DNA from: Ischnura elegans
Lineage: Eukaryota; Arthropoda; Insecta; Odonata; Coenagrionidae
DNA: 64,000 nt
Direction: 5' to 3'
NCBI RefSeq assembly: GCF_921293095.1
Contig: NC_060252.1
Location: forward strand, 47,430,881-47,494,880
The notes below the pieces were generated by a model. The model did no database searches. It was not told the origin of the DNA and saw only the letters and a list, made by a program, of their open reading frames with translations. This document shows, in pieces, positions 26,473-38,479 of this stretch; position 1 is the first letter of the stretch; every line of letters starts with the position of its first letter. The position numbers and the translations under genes were made by a program.

Positions 26473-26728
26473 ATGCCGACAAGAATCATGAGGGTTCAAG
26501 GCGAACCCTCTCAAGGGTACAACACACTGGGGCCAGGAACCAAGCCCGAGGCTTATACGCCCGGTAACCCGGGGAGGGGCTGGAGAGGAAGGAAAAAGAA
26601 TAGAGGCGCCGTCGCGATCGGAGCCCGCCGACGCCTCTGGGAGGGGATAGGAGCGGAAGGGAGGGGACGGGGAAAAACACCTCAACGCTACAGAGCGAAA
26701 AGGGCCCACTAAATAGCGAAACCAAGCA
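26473..26728 (+). repeat. GC-rich repeat family (A), copy 2
   Basis: The second copy lies in the same orientation about 80 bases after the first, so the pair forms a loose tandem. Shared blocks include CCAGGAACCAAG, GCTTATACGCCCGG, GGGGAGGGG, GAGGCGCCGTCGCG, GCCCGCCGACGCCTCTGG and TAGCGAAACC. Its frame reads RGRKKNRGA...GARRRLWE, against MGRKKERGA...GARRRLWD in copy 1. Confidence 0.75.
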
Positions 26729-28334
26729 AATGCAATTTTTCTTCCACCATCCCGGGGAGATTTTCCTATGAGGAAGAAAAATCCCAGATAGGGACAGAGG
26801 GAAAATTGTTATACCGACACTGGGTTTCCCTCCATTCTTCCTTCCCTGCACGTCCATGAATGGCTCTCAGAAATGGACACCGATTGATCCACGGACGCAG
26901 CCATGCCTGACCCTCTGCGTGGAAAGAAAGTCCTCTGCGTGGAAAAATCTCACAGCACTGGTAGAACGCGAATTATAAGCAAAAATGTGATAGATCGACC
27001 CCACTGATCACAATATATATGTATATTGAAACTCCCTCCTTTCACTTGGCTGTTCTAGAAACAATTTGATCGTTCAATCACACCCTAAACAGCAATTTAT
27101 TCAAAAGAATTATAAGAGTTCGGTGGATGTTAAACAAAGATAAGTTACGACGGAAACAAAGGATTTCATAATTCAGTCATTTTTTAATAACATGGTAATG
27201 AGAAAATGCGTAAAGTTCCGCCAATTTTTGTGAGTCGATGATCTTAGTTGTGGATCCTTCACTTGTTCAAAGAGAACTTTTCATCGATGGGAAGAATTGT
27301 GAGCTGGAGTTTTAAAGAAAAACCAATTACCTGAGACGGGTACTTGAGGCCGAAGAGTAGAGGAGAAGCGTTGATTGAATTCCTTTTTTAGCGACTAATT
27401 ATTTTTCGTGAAAGAGATGCGTAAGCTATTAACGCGTTTTGGCCATTCCGAAATGGAATTGTTAGCAGTCGTAAATGTGTTAAGGAAGTTAACTTTGTAT
27501 CCATGTTAATCCGATCGTAAAGAGTCAGTGACGTCATAGACTTATACGTGAATGGGTTTAGCCCGTCAATGTTTCCCCTCAAATACCTCAAGAAATAGGA
27601 AAGGGAAAAATATGAGTTTTCCCTATTTTACAACCTCTATCATAATCGTCAATAGAATAAAATTGGTAAACGAGCCCAAGTCGTATTTTTTTATATGTGG
27701 AGGGAGAAAGAAACCATTATATAGGATACCAATCTTGAAATCTCGTTCGCTCCGCGATTATTTTTGTTCGGAATTGCTGAGCAGCGACGACTGTAATTCT
27801 GATTGCAGAAAGGGATTGGATGATGTGAAACGGCTGAATTTTAATTTGACCGGAGCGTCAGCTGCAGCCGTAATTGCGATTCGCAGCGACCGGTAACAAC
27901 TTGGTTTGGGGTGGATTTTTAAACCGCTCCGGCCAGGTCGTTGTGGATAATTACTTCCTTCATAATTTTTTTTTGTGGACTGCGATCATCAGTTTGCTCA
28001 TTCTGTTTTAACCTCCTGGAAATTAATTCCAGTATCGCATTTGCATCCTTTTCAACGCGTCGTGGGTTCCCAAGCAGGTGACGGTATCATTGTTTATCAC
28101 GAAAATACTCGGTTCCTCCCTTCAAGCCAATGAAGGTTAAGCACCAGCCTGATCATAATGCTTACTCAAAAGTGCACTTACCTTTCTCTGTAATTTTTTC
28201 TTGCAATAAGAATTTCATCCACGATTGTAAGCTGCTAATTTTATTTTCCTTAAACCCTATAAGAAATCTTCACAGGTGATACTTTGTTGAAGTTTTTGGT
28301 CTTCATGAAAAACACAATTGCATGGTATGGTAAT
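26729..28334. other. Non-coding stretch, no gene seen
   Basis: A CCGACACTGGG block near 26814 may be a remnant of a third tandem unit of the GC-rich family. Otherwise no feature was recognised. Confidence 0.4.
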
Positions 28335-28510
28335 TGGAGGAAATACCAACTGCTGAGGTTGTTTGTGCCATGTTGGAGGGGTAAGGAAGGAAGGGTGGAG
28401 AGAAACGCGGTATCGGCATGAGCCTGCTCTTAACATAAGGCTCCAAGGGGATTGCGGCTTAAAGTCCCATCCGACGGACGGAGTGCTGCGCTTGAAATGT
28501 CCGCCGCTGT
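28335..28510 (-). mobile_element. SINE (family 2), body portion, minus strand
   Basis: The reverse complement matches the body of the 33413-33745 element, with shared CATTTCAAG, TCCGTCCGTCGGATGGGAC, TTAAGCCGCA, ATGCCGA and TTTCTCTCCACCCTTCC. It is 5'-truncated. Confidence 0.7.
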
Positions 28511-29265
28511 GAATAACTGTGGAGTTTAAAATTATGTATGTAATTAAGAAATTCTTCAGCTTCAATAACTTCATTCTTTATTTGCTCACAAACACGGTTG
28601 ATATAAGCCACTTAAAATTAGGGTCCCGTTAGAAACGATAGTCAAAGCCGTGACAGCGGTTTATCTCCATCCCACATAGTCATTAAAGTCAATTTTTTTC
28701 CCGCGTGACGCATAGTTTGAATTGGTGGAAATTGAGACCATAGTATCATATCGTAATATATAAGGAAACCAACCACATGTGAAATTTAAAAATGATTTTT
28801 GTTACGACAAACACAAAACTTACTTGCCTCAACTTGCACTTTCCGTAAGAAAATTTTAAGCATTCTATGGTAATTCCAACGACACTATAATCGTTTATAG
28901 CTACTGCTTTCATTTTAAAAGCACAAGACTTAAAAATATGTCGGTGGCTCAATTCAGGTCTTATTACATTAGAGACAGCCCATAGCTCCCGCTTTGGTAT
29001 TATATTAATTTATACCACTATTTTAGAGTAAATTGTAAGTAATTAAATGTTATTATTATTTTTAAGCCATTGTTTGATTGATGACCTGTCTAATTGAATA
29101 TTTATTTTGCGACTCTATTTCCGGAGTATCATCACTGCATAGTTATACAAGAGGATTTGATATTTCTGTATCCGCCTTTAACAAAACAAATTGAGTTGAA
29201 ACAGTTTTGTCTTGTCGCGTTTGTTGACGTATTATCCGAGTTTTTCTTAGAATTATGCCTTGAAA
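28511..29265. other. AT-rich non-coding stretch
   Basis: No feature was recognised. Confidence 0.45.
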
Positions 29266-29460
29266 TTGATCAGATTCTACATTTGGAGTACGCTTCACTA
29301 CGGAAGTGAGGCATCGACGAGGACATCAGCGGAGAAATCAAAGGTGGAGGCATTCGAAATGTGGCGGCACAGAAGAGTGATAAAAATCAAAAGGATCAGA
29401 CGAATTAGCAATGTGGGAATCCTAAGAAGATTTGAAAGAATTTGGAGATATAAAACTCCA
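29266..29460 (+). pseudogene. LINE reverse-transcriptase ORF, C-terminal fragment
   Basis: The plus frame reads YGSEAST...KVEAFEMWRHRRVIKI.RI, which matches the region after the RT domain of RTE-like ORFs. The same place in the full LINE of this window reads YGAETWTLR...RLEAFEMWVWRRM. It is diverged and truncated at both ends, and probably belongs to a different subfamily. Confidence 0.55.
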
Positions 29461-29671
29461 CTGCGGGCCACGGTTACGCTATTCTTGTCATTTTTAAAGT
29501 TTCAAGCTTATGTATTTTCAAATTCAAATAATTTACCGTTTCTTTCGCATTTTCTTCAACTGAATAAGCAAAATATTGAAAAATAATATTCAAGACGGTA
29601 GTGAATTAAAGTTAAAGTATTACAGGAAAATTGCCTGTAATTTTTAATTTCTAATTTGTAATGTTGTGTGC

Positions 29672-29980
29672 AGGGGCTCAGCTAGGAATTAAGACTGGGG
29701 GGACGGGGGGGGGGGGGGGGGTTGGCGCAACAAATACTGCGAGGTCCTGAGGGTATGGAATGCTCGCTTGGGTATTTGAGGGGTGCGGGGACCCTCCCCC
29801 AGAAAGTTTTTAATATAAATGTTACAAATGATGAGTATTACGGCTTTTGGAGGGATATTTTATTAAACTTTACACTATTCTGTAAGTAATATTAATCTAA
29901 TTAAGTACAATGGATCAAACTTAAAAATTTCTTTGAGCTCTGGGGGGGTTTACTCCACAAAACCTCCCTCTCGCTGCGCC
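29672..29980. mobile_element. MITE-like element with poly-G run, copy 2
   Basis: It starts AGGGGCTCAGCTAGGAATT followed by long G runs and ends CCTCCCTCTCGCTGCGCC, an imperfect inverse of the start. The layout is the same as 14490-14786: degenerate short inverted ends, a G tract just inside, and an AT-rich non-coding core. Confidence 0.45.
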
Positions 29981-29999
29981 ATTGGTTGTGTTTGGTACT

Positions 30000-30350
30000 C
30001 TTTGATTCATGTTCCCTGATTCCCGCCAAATCCATCTCGAGGACGCAAGTCCTAAGTCACGGTCCCTTCCACCCCCTCCCCCAACTCTCCGGTGCCCTCT
30101 CGACCCGCAAACCCCGTTGACTATGCCCACCCCTTCTCTCCCACCCCCTTCCCACCCCACCTTCCCTTTTGCCGGCCAGCCAACCAACTGTGTGCCACGC
30201 GCTGAGCTCCTCTTCTAGCCGCGGCAGTACTCCACGGAGTTCCGCTACTGCCGGTGTGATTCGCCCGTATCGCGTTGCGATTGAGTTGGATTGATTTCCT
30301 CGTGTCGCGTTGACGCACGTTTTTTCTTCATTTTTCAATAAAAGTTATAT
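30000..30350. other. GC/pyrimidine-rich stretch with an 8-bp-stem hairpin
   Basis: A C-rich tract (30060-30180) is followed by a CpG-rich patch. Inside the patch CGGCAGTA (30222-30229) and TACTGCCG (30246-30253) form a perfect 8-bp stem. An AATAAA lies at about 30339. It could be a promoter-type patch or part of an LTR, but no start, frame or terminal dinucleotides support either. Confidence 0.3.
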
Positions 30351-30361
30351 TCTGTATATCC

Positions 30362-30480
30362 TTGAGATACACCAAAGATTTTGCCTCACTTGTCGTGTGT
30401 AGTGAGTATCTTGGTGAGCATAATATTCGGGCAATAATGTGTCTTAATTTTTCGTGTGCGTGTGTGTTTTTTTTTAATAT
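30362..30480. repeat. Direct duplication (period about 169 bp), copy 1
   Basis: Matches 30531-30645 with shared GAGATACACCAAAGATTTTGCC (versus GAGGTACAGCAAAGATTTTGCC) at the start and an identical TGTGTCTTAATTTTTCGTGTG near the end. Confidence 0.75.
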
Positions 30481-30530
30481 CCTTTTTTAGACGTGTTTCC
30501 TCATTTCAATGAAATTGACTCAGTATTTAT

Positions 30531-30645
30531 TTGAGGTACAGCAAAGATTTTGCCTCACTTGCCGTGTGTCGCGAGCAACTTGGTGAACGCAGTATTTGGG
30601 CAAGGATGTGTCTTAATTTTTCGTGTGCGTGTGTGTTTTGTTTTT
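30531..30645. repeat. Direct duplication (period about 169 bp), copy 2
   Basis: The second unit of the 30362-30480 duplication. It differs mainly by substitutions, many at CpG or TpG positions. No coding content. Confidence 0.75.
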
Positions 30646-33412
30646 TTCACTAGCCTTTTTTCTTGTATCCATCAGGTATTCTAGGATTGGAAAAAGGTGC
30701 TTAGAAATTCTTTCCGATGTTTTTAGATTTCGTTTTCTCCACATGAGTTTTCACTATAAATTTATGCAAGCACTCTGTAACATCATATTGAGCTCAAGTG
30801 CTTGAGAAAAAATAGTTACTGCTATCTGGTGAATATTTATGTGTTTATTGTGTTTTGAAAACATTCTGATGGAGTGCGCCGGGAACTAATTAAGATTCCT
30901 TCTAACACTTTCCCAACAGTGGAAATCATCATAATTTAAGATCAGCTATCACAGGAGGGTGTTCAAAAGGTGAGTTCCAGATGATACTTTTTTGTTGCAA
31001 ATTTATTGAGCTAACCTTTCCAATAAATGCAGAATGACTCATTTTGATGAATGTCTAAATTTTCGGGAGGGAAATCCGGGAACGTAAGCAAGATACTGAA
31101 ACATTCTTTTTCACATGGACCCAAACAAAGGAACTAATTTTCTTTGCAATTCACTCCCGGTGGTAGCGCGAACTTTGAAGTGCTGAAAATGTGAATAGCT
31201 CCGTTTTCAGATAGAGTTAAATCTCGTCGCTTGTGAACATTTTCTCTTCAATCATTCAGGTTTAAAATCTTAGGAAAAATGTAATAAACAGTAAGAATCG
31301 GATTATTGGAATGTAAATATTTGTTAATAAGTGGCTAAATAGTAAATTAAAATCTGTTTCACACTACGTATGATAACTAAATGGCACTGAAAAATACTTG
31401 CTTTTTTAATGAGCAATCAGCAAATGACGATATGTATGTCTCGTTGCTTAGGCAATTTCATGAGAATAATTGTGTCGGGATAAAATACGTTTTCAATGTT
31501 TTTTTTATTTCACTATTTCATAGTGCTATCATTGAATCATAAGAACGCGACTGGAGTTGATTCACTTACCAGAAAAAGTGTTTCTACCTTGGGGAAGGAA
31601 ACGGAGTTGAATATATGCCAAATTTTGATGTAGTTTTATATTTAAATTCTTTTATTCGAATGTGAAAAGGATAGGTATTTTACTAGGAAAATCAATAAGG
31701 CTACAAAAAATTTGGCCCATGCACTTCATTTATTATTGGTGTTCACAATAATTACTTTGAGCCGGTTCGGTGGTACGCAGTCTTTATGACGTTCCATTAT
31801 TGCAGGTGCCTGGAGTATCAAAATACGCGCATATTTGAAAGGTCTTGTGAGAATTCGAATAACTGTACTCGGGGCGATAAGTAAACACATCAAGGGTTAC
31901 GCGAAAAAAAGTAGGTACCTTCACACTCAATAATACATAGGTATTTGAAAACTCCGGCAGAACTGAGTAAGTGACTATAAAAATTTATTTAATCTCGTGC
32001 CAGTGCTTAGGATCCTACTGTGCCATTCAATACAGATATCCGTTTTGAGATATTTTTAAATTCCTATTTATTTTTTGGCTTCATTGAAATCCAATAATTT
32101 ATCATCCAACTTTTCAGTTAGCTAGTGTTCATTTAACATGCCTAAATTATCTCTGCGCCAGCATTTTGGTGTGAAATTACTACATCATTCTTGTCTTTTG
32201 TGTGCTAGTGATATTTCAAAATATCTTCCATTAAGTTGAAACATAAAATAAGCCTAAATATCGTGCTCGTACAAGATTCTATAAGCATAAAGCATACCCT
32301 CACTTTGATTTTTGCTAAATAAATTGAATCGGAATGAAAAACATGCTGTTAACTTCAATGCCGAACGCAGGCTAAAATCGCTAACCTTATGAAATTAATA
32401 AAACTTTTTAAATTACAAAGGCCATGCTCTGATTTTCTGTAGCTCAAATAATTCATTTTCAGCAGCAATTTAATTACTTCAGCGAAGAAAGGGGCATAGT
32501 ATTTTGCTAATAGGGCATTTTACTATGAGAAATTATCACCTTGGGGCAAAGTTTTGTAAAATGTATCAAAATTACCTAATTTATCCTTACTTCCTTTTTC
32601 CTTCCTATTTATCCTTTGCCTCATCAATTTCAAAAACAGGGAATTGTTTGCATTAGAGCCATAATCTTTGATACGAAAATAGTAACTTTCTTTTTGTTTG
32701 GTATAAGAAATTTGCGGCGGTATTTGTGCTTGGAATTGACACAGGCATATTACTTTTTACAAATCTATTTTGGTAAATATTCCTAGGTTATGAGCGTAAT
32801 GAATAATTTAAATTTTCAGGCTCATGTGTGGTTAAGACCTTCATTTTTAGTCTAGTTTTACACCCATTTATCACCGGATAGCATGTATGCACCTACTTTA
32901 CCGTTATTTTTATTTCAGTATGCTAACGAGAGAATTATTTGTGAAGCCTAGTGGTATCATTGTTTACCATCCCCAAATTAATGAATAGGTTGCCGGAAAC
33001 TAATGAGTTTATCATTTTGTTTCATAGTAGATACCATCTCAACATTACTGTTATCTCAATGTGATTTTGGATGAGCTAACAACACGTGAAGCGTTAATTG
33101 GTTAGTCCTTCGTGCTTAAGTTTATAGAGTTAGCTGACATTAAAGGCATTCCATTTTTTCTCTCGTTGTTTGAGGAAATTTGAGCATGTCACTTCCACGA
33201 GGTAAATAAGTCATTATGTCTCTTTTAGGCCACCTTTATCACTTCACGAAAATAAAAGATTGCAGGGCACTCCTTTCTTACTTTACAGCAATTTTATTTG
33301 TAATAGAATCATGATGCTCCCCAGTTTCGGTTTTTATCATCCCCTAATGTTTAATCCCTTGATCGTATCTCGCACCTCATCGCCAAAACAGTCAGGCATA
33401 AGAGTCCCTGGG
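30646..33412. other. AT-rich non-coding stretch, no gene seen
   Basis: About 2.8 kb of AT-rich sequence without long frames, tRNA-like boxes or visible repeats. Confidence 0.45.
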
Positions 33413-33745
33413 GGTCGGTTAGGTGTAGTGGCTAGTGTGCTTGCTTCCCACATGGGCTCTGGTTCAAATCCCGGTGTGGCAGAGAATTTTCAGAGACCAC
33501 CCAATCCTAGCTTGAATGAGGAGGGCATTTCAAGGGCAATATTCCGTCCGTCGGATGGGACGTTAAGCCGCAGTCCTCTTGGCGCGTTTCGTTAAAAGCA
33601 GACCAATGCCGACGCCAGGTTTCTCTCCACCCTTCCCTCATGGCAGAAATGATCTTAGCTGTCGGTCGCCTCCTCCAAATACCATGCACCATAAGAGTCT
33701 CACATGCCCTCAACAAAGCTGTGTTGCCTTCTCTTTCCATGCCTG
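33413..33745 (+). mobile_element. tRNA-derived SINE (family 2), near-complete copy
   Basis: It has a tRNA-like head with A-box TAGTGGCTAGTGTGC and B-box GGTTCAAATCC, then GTGTGGCAGAGAA and a roughly 250-bp body. The head is repeated at 17984 and the body at 21330 and 28335 (minus). It lies directly outside the 3.7-kb repeat that flanks the Polinton. Confidence 0.75.
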
Positions 33746-33846
33746 AACTCTAGAAGCTTTCATTTAATATGGATATAACCTACTTAAAAATAACTTTGAC
33801 TCGACCACTGACTGCTTTGAGCTGCTTTTTCTGTTCAACTTTAGGA

Positions 33847-36800
33847 TACCAAGTCAATCAACCCAGTTGTACTACCTACTTGATCTGTCTATCCCCAAGA
33901 TATTTCTCACTAAGTGTTCAACTTTGTATCGCCTTTCCTCCATTATAAATCCACTCCCTCACTCTGTCGATCCATTTTATTTATCACGGAAAATTTTTAT
34001 CACTTAAACCTTGTCGCCTCTATTGACGAATTAAATATTTCCTCTTTCCTTTTATGCGTCTTCTATGTAAATTTTTTTTCTTGTTGCTGTGTTTTGTCCT
34101 CATTCATGTTTTTCTATACTCCACGATAAGTTGTTACTGCTACGTGTGAAATTTTTTTCGAAATAAGGAAATGAGTGCTCTTTTAACTCAACTAATCCTC
34201 CTAATGCCACCAAAATGTATTACTGGCAAAGTTCCGATGTAAATTTAAGAATTTAGGAGTACTTAATGAAAAACATGATATGGAGTTACTATTTTAGATA
34301 TCAATGTAATTTTTTTAATACTTCATTAACAAGAAATTATTTATCGATTTCACTATTCTAATACATTTGGTAAAAGGTAAATCAAGGAATGTATTAAATT
34401 ACTAAGATTTTAATTCAGGTCTACGCTCAAGCCGATATATAGGCTCCCAGCACTTTTCGCCCATGGAGCAAGATTCATTACATGTCGGCCCGTGGCGCCA
34501 AGAGGGTTAAATAAAAGGTCCATCACTTTTGACGAGTGAAACATAATTGCGAATGGAGAGAGTGAGAATATCAAAGCCCCTGCGATGGCTGAAATCTTTG
34601 ATAGACTAGTGAAGATAACCTTGCTTGTGTGACAAAGCCACGGATCGAGATAGGCGGAGAAAGAGGAAAGTAGCGACTGTGTCGTCCAGGGAGCGATTTT
34701 TCTTTGACCTTGTCACGTCACCTAACGGCGGGGAGGTAAATAGGCAACCGCTAAAAGCGTGTTGGTCCGATAGAAAAGGAAATTAGCATTTTCCACTCGG
34801 AGGAAAAATTGCCGCGGCAAATAAAAATGGGGAATGTATGCATTTTTTATTTTTGCTAGCCGCGGGTCCCTTAGCCTGTACTATCGTCCATTCCTCCAAG
34901 GATTTCTCGGCACGCTATACTCCCGACCATAGTTACCACGCTCACTTTTATCCGCATTGTGCAGATTAATGTGCTCAGGTGCATCCACGTTTTCGCCTCG
35001 CGTGAATTTATCCCAGCACACGTACACATGCATACGCTGGTCGATGAAGCGCTGCCATATTCATTACCCTGCCTATTTTTTTTTTCTACTTTATCGCGGA
35101 TGGAGAGTGTTCGCCGATTTTTTCAGCAATTAACTCCAGCTCCTCAAGTGTTTTTTTTTAACCTCACAATGCCCGCGGGGGTACTTTATCAGTACAAAAT
35201 ATAGAAAAAGAAGGACTTGGCCATTCGTCCCTCATTTTACTTTTTAAAATTTCCAAGAACAGGCTCTTACTTTTTCCTCTATTTTATATTTTGAGATAAC
35301 TTCATTTCTTAATGTTCAGAAGATTTTTTTCCAACCATCGTTTAATATTTCAACAACTCTTAATGTATTCACCTATTTATAGATTTTCTCTAGCACCCAC
35401 TGCATATAATGGCCTATGATTGCGTGAATAAATTTTTTGTTCAAGGAAAGGAAAATTAACATTGCACACACCACCTTTATATTTCACACCAGAGTTTCAA
35501 CGCTTTTTTTCATTTTCCAGATCTTTTCCAGACCTAAGTTGCCGATAAATTGTCAATGTTGAACGAACAAAGTGAACTGTGTTTCCTTGTATCTTGGTTT
35601 CACAAATTTAAGCCGGGAGCCCCACATTATACTTTTAAAGCTCACACTCCATGGTTTAAAATAATTGTTAATTTGGGCCTTTAAAAAGCCTCTACATTTA
35701 CCGTTTCAGTTATGCTATTAAGTGTATATGATCTGATTTCAATACGGTATTACTTTTCCATTTTGATTTTCGTGCGATGAAATTATCTTAACTTAATACC
35801 TTTAAACATTTACATTGGAACTATAAATAATGACATTGGAGCATTTGAAGCAAACAGTTGACTTGTACTTAAGGTGTATGGTGGGAATAAGAGGAAATTC
35901 ATGAATGAGATAGGGCTAATTAGTTTTCCTTGACGACGCTGTAACTGAATACTCTTGGTGTGGGTCGACTTGTTACTGAATGGTAGGGAAAGGCTAGGAA
36001 TATACAGGATGGAGAAAAAGTGTGCCACGGATTTTTAACTCTGGATAGTTGATGCCCGCAAGAGAGAAAATTACTGATGATGTTTAGGTCGAAAACGCGC
36101 CATTTTTAACTACAAAAGCTTTGAGTCAAGCGCTCCAATTGGTCGCGAGTTTGCCTTGTTGCCGGATGACTCCGAACGTTTCGCCTGCCGAAGATCGCGA
36201 TGTATCCAATCTTGGGGCCCGTATTTGAATCCGCCAGGGTCGCGACACTTCAATTTTATTTGCATTGCTATACGTAAAATGAAAAAAAAATCCGTTTTCA
36301 GCTGTTAGGTTGAATGTGGAATCCCCGGAAGATTCGAGCCCAGTCGCCGAGATTTAGGGGCTGGCGCGATGCCATAGAACTAGCTAGCTGCCTTGGATAC
36401 ATCTTGGTAATAATAATAATAATAAATAGCTGATACTGTTGTGCCACTGTTGCATAACATCGAAAAGACTATAGCCGAAAAAATAAATAAGTACCGAGAA
36501 TTGGCAATAGAAATAAAAAGAATATGGAAGAGGTTTATTTAGCTCCAACTGTCATCTCCCCAACCGGTATCATCCTAAAACATGCACAAAACAGTTTCAA
36601 AATACCCAACCTTCATCAAAATACATACATCAAATTGCAAAAGGCTGTAATAATTTCAACATGCCATATCACGAGAAAATTTCTCAACGCAATAAAACGG
36701 TAAAGAGTTACTTTGGTGAGAACCCGTGCTCTTTACACTAACGCAACTCGGTGAAAACTGAAGAAAATTTAAGGAAAAAATATAATGATAATAATAATAG

Positions 36801-37570
36801 TAAAAATATTAATATGTGTTTAACATATATATATTTTTATTGCTCCTTAAATATTTTAAAATATCATAGTACAAAGCGAGGTTGGAACTTCAGGTGATTC
36901 CAGAGGATTTTACCTGTTGGTGGCATCAACTTTAAAAAAAAATCGTAATACTTTAATATTAAACGTATATTTCAACATAAAAAAGTCTTCCAGATACTAA
37001 AATAGAACCTTTGGTACATAAGTAGTATAAAGTAGTATAGCCGGCCTCGGTGGCGTAGGGGTAACGTTCTCGCCTGCCAAACAAGAGGTCGCGGGTTCGA
37101 GTCCCGCCTGGGTAGGTTTCCCCCGTCCAGGGCATGGTCGTTTGTGTACGTTTTCTTGTTACATTTGTTGAACACCCCGGTGTAAAATGGCCAATAAGAG
37201 CTGTATCCGGTGGTTTGAGCATAAAATAAATAAAATAAAATAAAAAAATGTGCTCTATAAGTAATGATGCAGCTTATAAACAATGGATAGTCAGTCGCGA
37301 TCGACAATAAGAAAAAAATTGGAGAACGAGCCGATTTTGAAATGTGACCTTCGGCTACCAAACATCGGAACAATGGGATCGCAGTCACGAAAATGTTGCC
37401 GATCTCTCTCTGCTCTAGGTAAATGGGGAGTCGTCCATCTTGTACGCAGAGAATAGGGCTGTGGGACACGGGGACAGGTCGGGGAAATTAGGGCTAGGAG
37501 GTTACACGCAAAAAGCACCGTCCTTCCGCATTCTCTGCCTCCGCACTGAAATACGCACGTGGAGGCACAA
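33847..37570. repeat. 3724-bp direct repeat, copy 1 (inferred empty-site flank)
   Basis: Repeated at 49602-53325 with a constant offset of 15755 bases. Every stretch I compared, including all translated frames, is identical. The segment is AT-rich host DNA without genes and carries a tRNA-SINE at 37040-37248 and a TAA microsatellite near 36412. The first base is where copy 2 meets the right end of the Polinton, and the last base is where copy 1 meets the broken penton-like gene. The edges are sharp: upstream sequences differ (GGA| versus ACT|TACCAAG) and downstream sequences differ (GGCACAA|GATGCG versus |CGTAGTG). Confidence 0.95.
37040..37248 (+). mobile_element. tRNA-derived SINE (family 1), complete copy
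   Basis: The tRNA-like head has an A-box-like GTGGCGTAGGGGTAACG and a B-box GGTTCGAGTCCCGCC, followed by a short body (CCAGGGCATGGTCG...) and an AAATA-rich tail. It is inside the duplicated segment, so it was inserted before the duplication. A diverged relative lies at 56272-56390. Confidence 0.8.
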
Positions 37571-38479
37571 GATGCGGATGCAACGACTCACAGTGTCTCC
37601 GACTAGTTGAGGTTTCACTATATCTGTGTAAACGTAAAGATTTTTTGAGGAGTTTGTAATACCTCTTTTTTCTCTTTTTCCTATATTATCCTTAGCGCTA
37701 ATCTCTGCTCTTGCCCCATCAACGATTTCAGCTAGCTCATCATCTGTCAACGTTGAATCTTTAAATGATAATCTAATAAGAACAGCTGATAATAACAATA
37801 GGTCATTTTTTATCTTTTCCTTGCCTTTTCCACTAAAGCCTGACAAAGTTCTATTGAATAAGCTGGTAAACGATTCATACGTTCCTGGAGACAATGAGTA
37901 TTTTACTCCGCTCGCTGAAATTTGCACAGACCGTGGTAATATGCGTTCATCAACTCCAACCTGATTAATCCTTACACTCAATCTATCAATATAGCGCATT
38001 ACTTCATTTGAAATGTAAGTTTGTTTTCGTGCGCTGGAGGCAATGTATGGCCTTGCAAATGCCACCGCAATGCTGTCATAAGTACCAATGGGAATTGTAA
38101 AGTATGAATCATCTTGAAGTTTCACATTTATAACTTCTTTATCCCCTCGAACTAATCCCTCTTCAGTCCGGGTCCTATTATCCTTAGGAGTCGATTCGTC
38201 TGCTCCGCGAGAAGCTGGGGTAAAGTTATCGATAACGGTAGGTGTGTCTTCGGGAGCTTTTTTTACCTCAATAGGAGGAATAGAAATTTCAGCAGGTGTA
38301 TCTTCGGGGGCTTTATTTACCTCAATAGATGGAATGGAAATCTCAGCAAGACCTACATACCACTCGTTATTGTCTAAATCGATGCGATGACTCAACTTTG
38401 TACGATAATGAGCTATCGTATTTCTCGGGAAAAAATCCCTCGAGCTGTCGCTGGGGAGTGTGAGATAAAATTCATTCAT
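37571..38479 (-). pseudogene. Penton-like minor capsid protein, C-terminally truncated
   Basis: It starts with ATG at 38479, overlapping the integrase stop as ATGA, and runs 303 codons to the element edge. Beyond that the frame continues 22 codons into the host repeat and stops at 37502. The N-terminus (MNEFYLTLPSDSS..FPxNT, then a WxVGLAEISxP segment) is characteristic of the Polinton minor capsid (penton) family. These proteins form the capsid vertices and are thought to be single jelly-roll proteins. The end of the intact part, (Y)VYTDIVKPQLVGD, is also typical and normally precedes further conserved strands that are missing here. An in-frame duplication (ISIP.IEV.KAPEDTP, twice) lies at about residues 47-80. 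The truncated product is unlikely to assemble. Confidence 0.75.

Noticed and set aside
37040-37248. A functional tRNA gene
   Set aside because: A- and B-boxes are present, but the acceptor stem does not close and a body plus AAATA tail follow. It is a SINE, also seen diverged at 56272.
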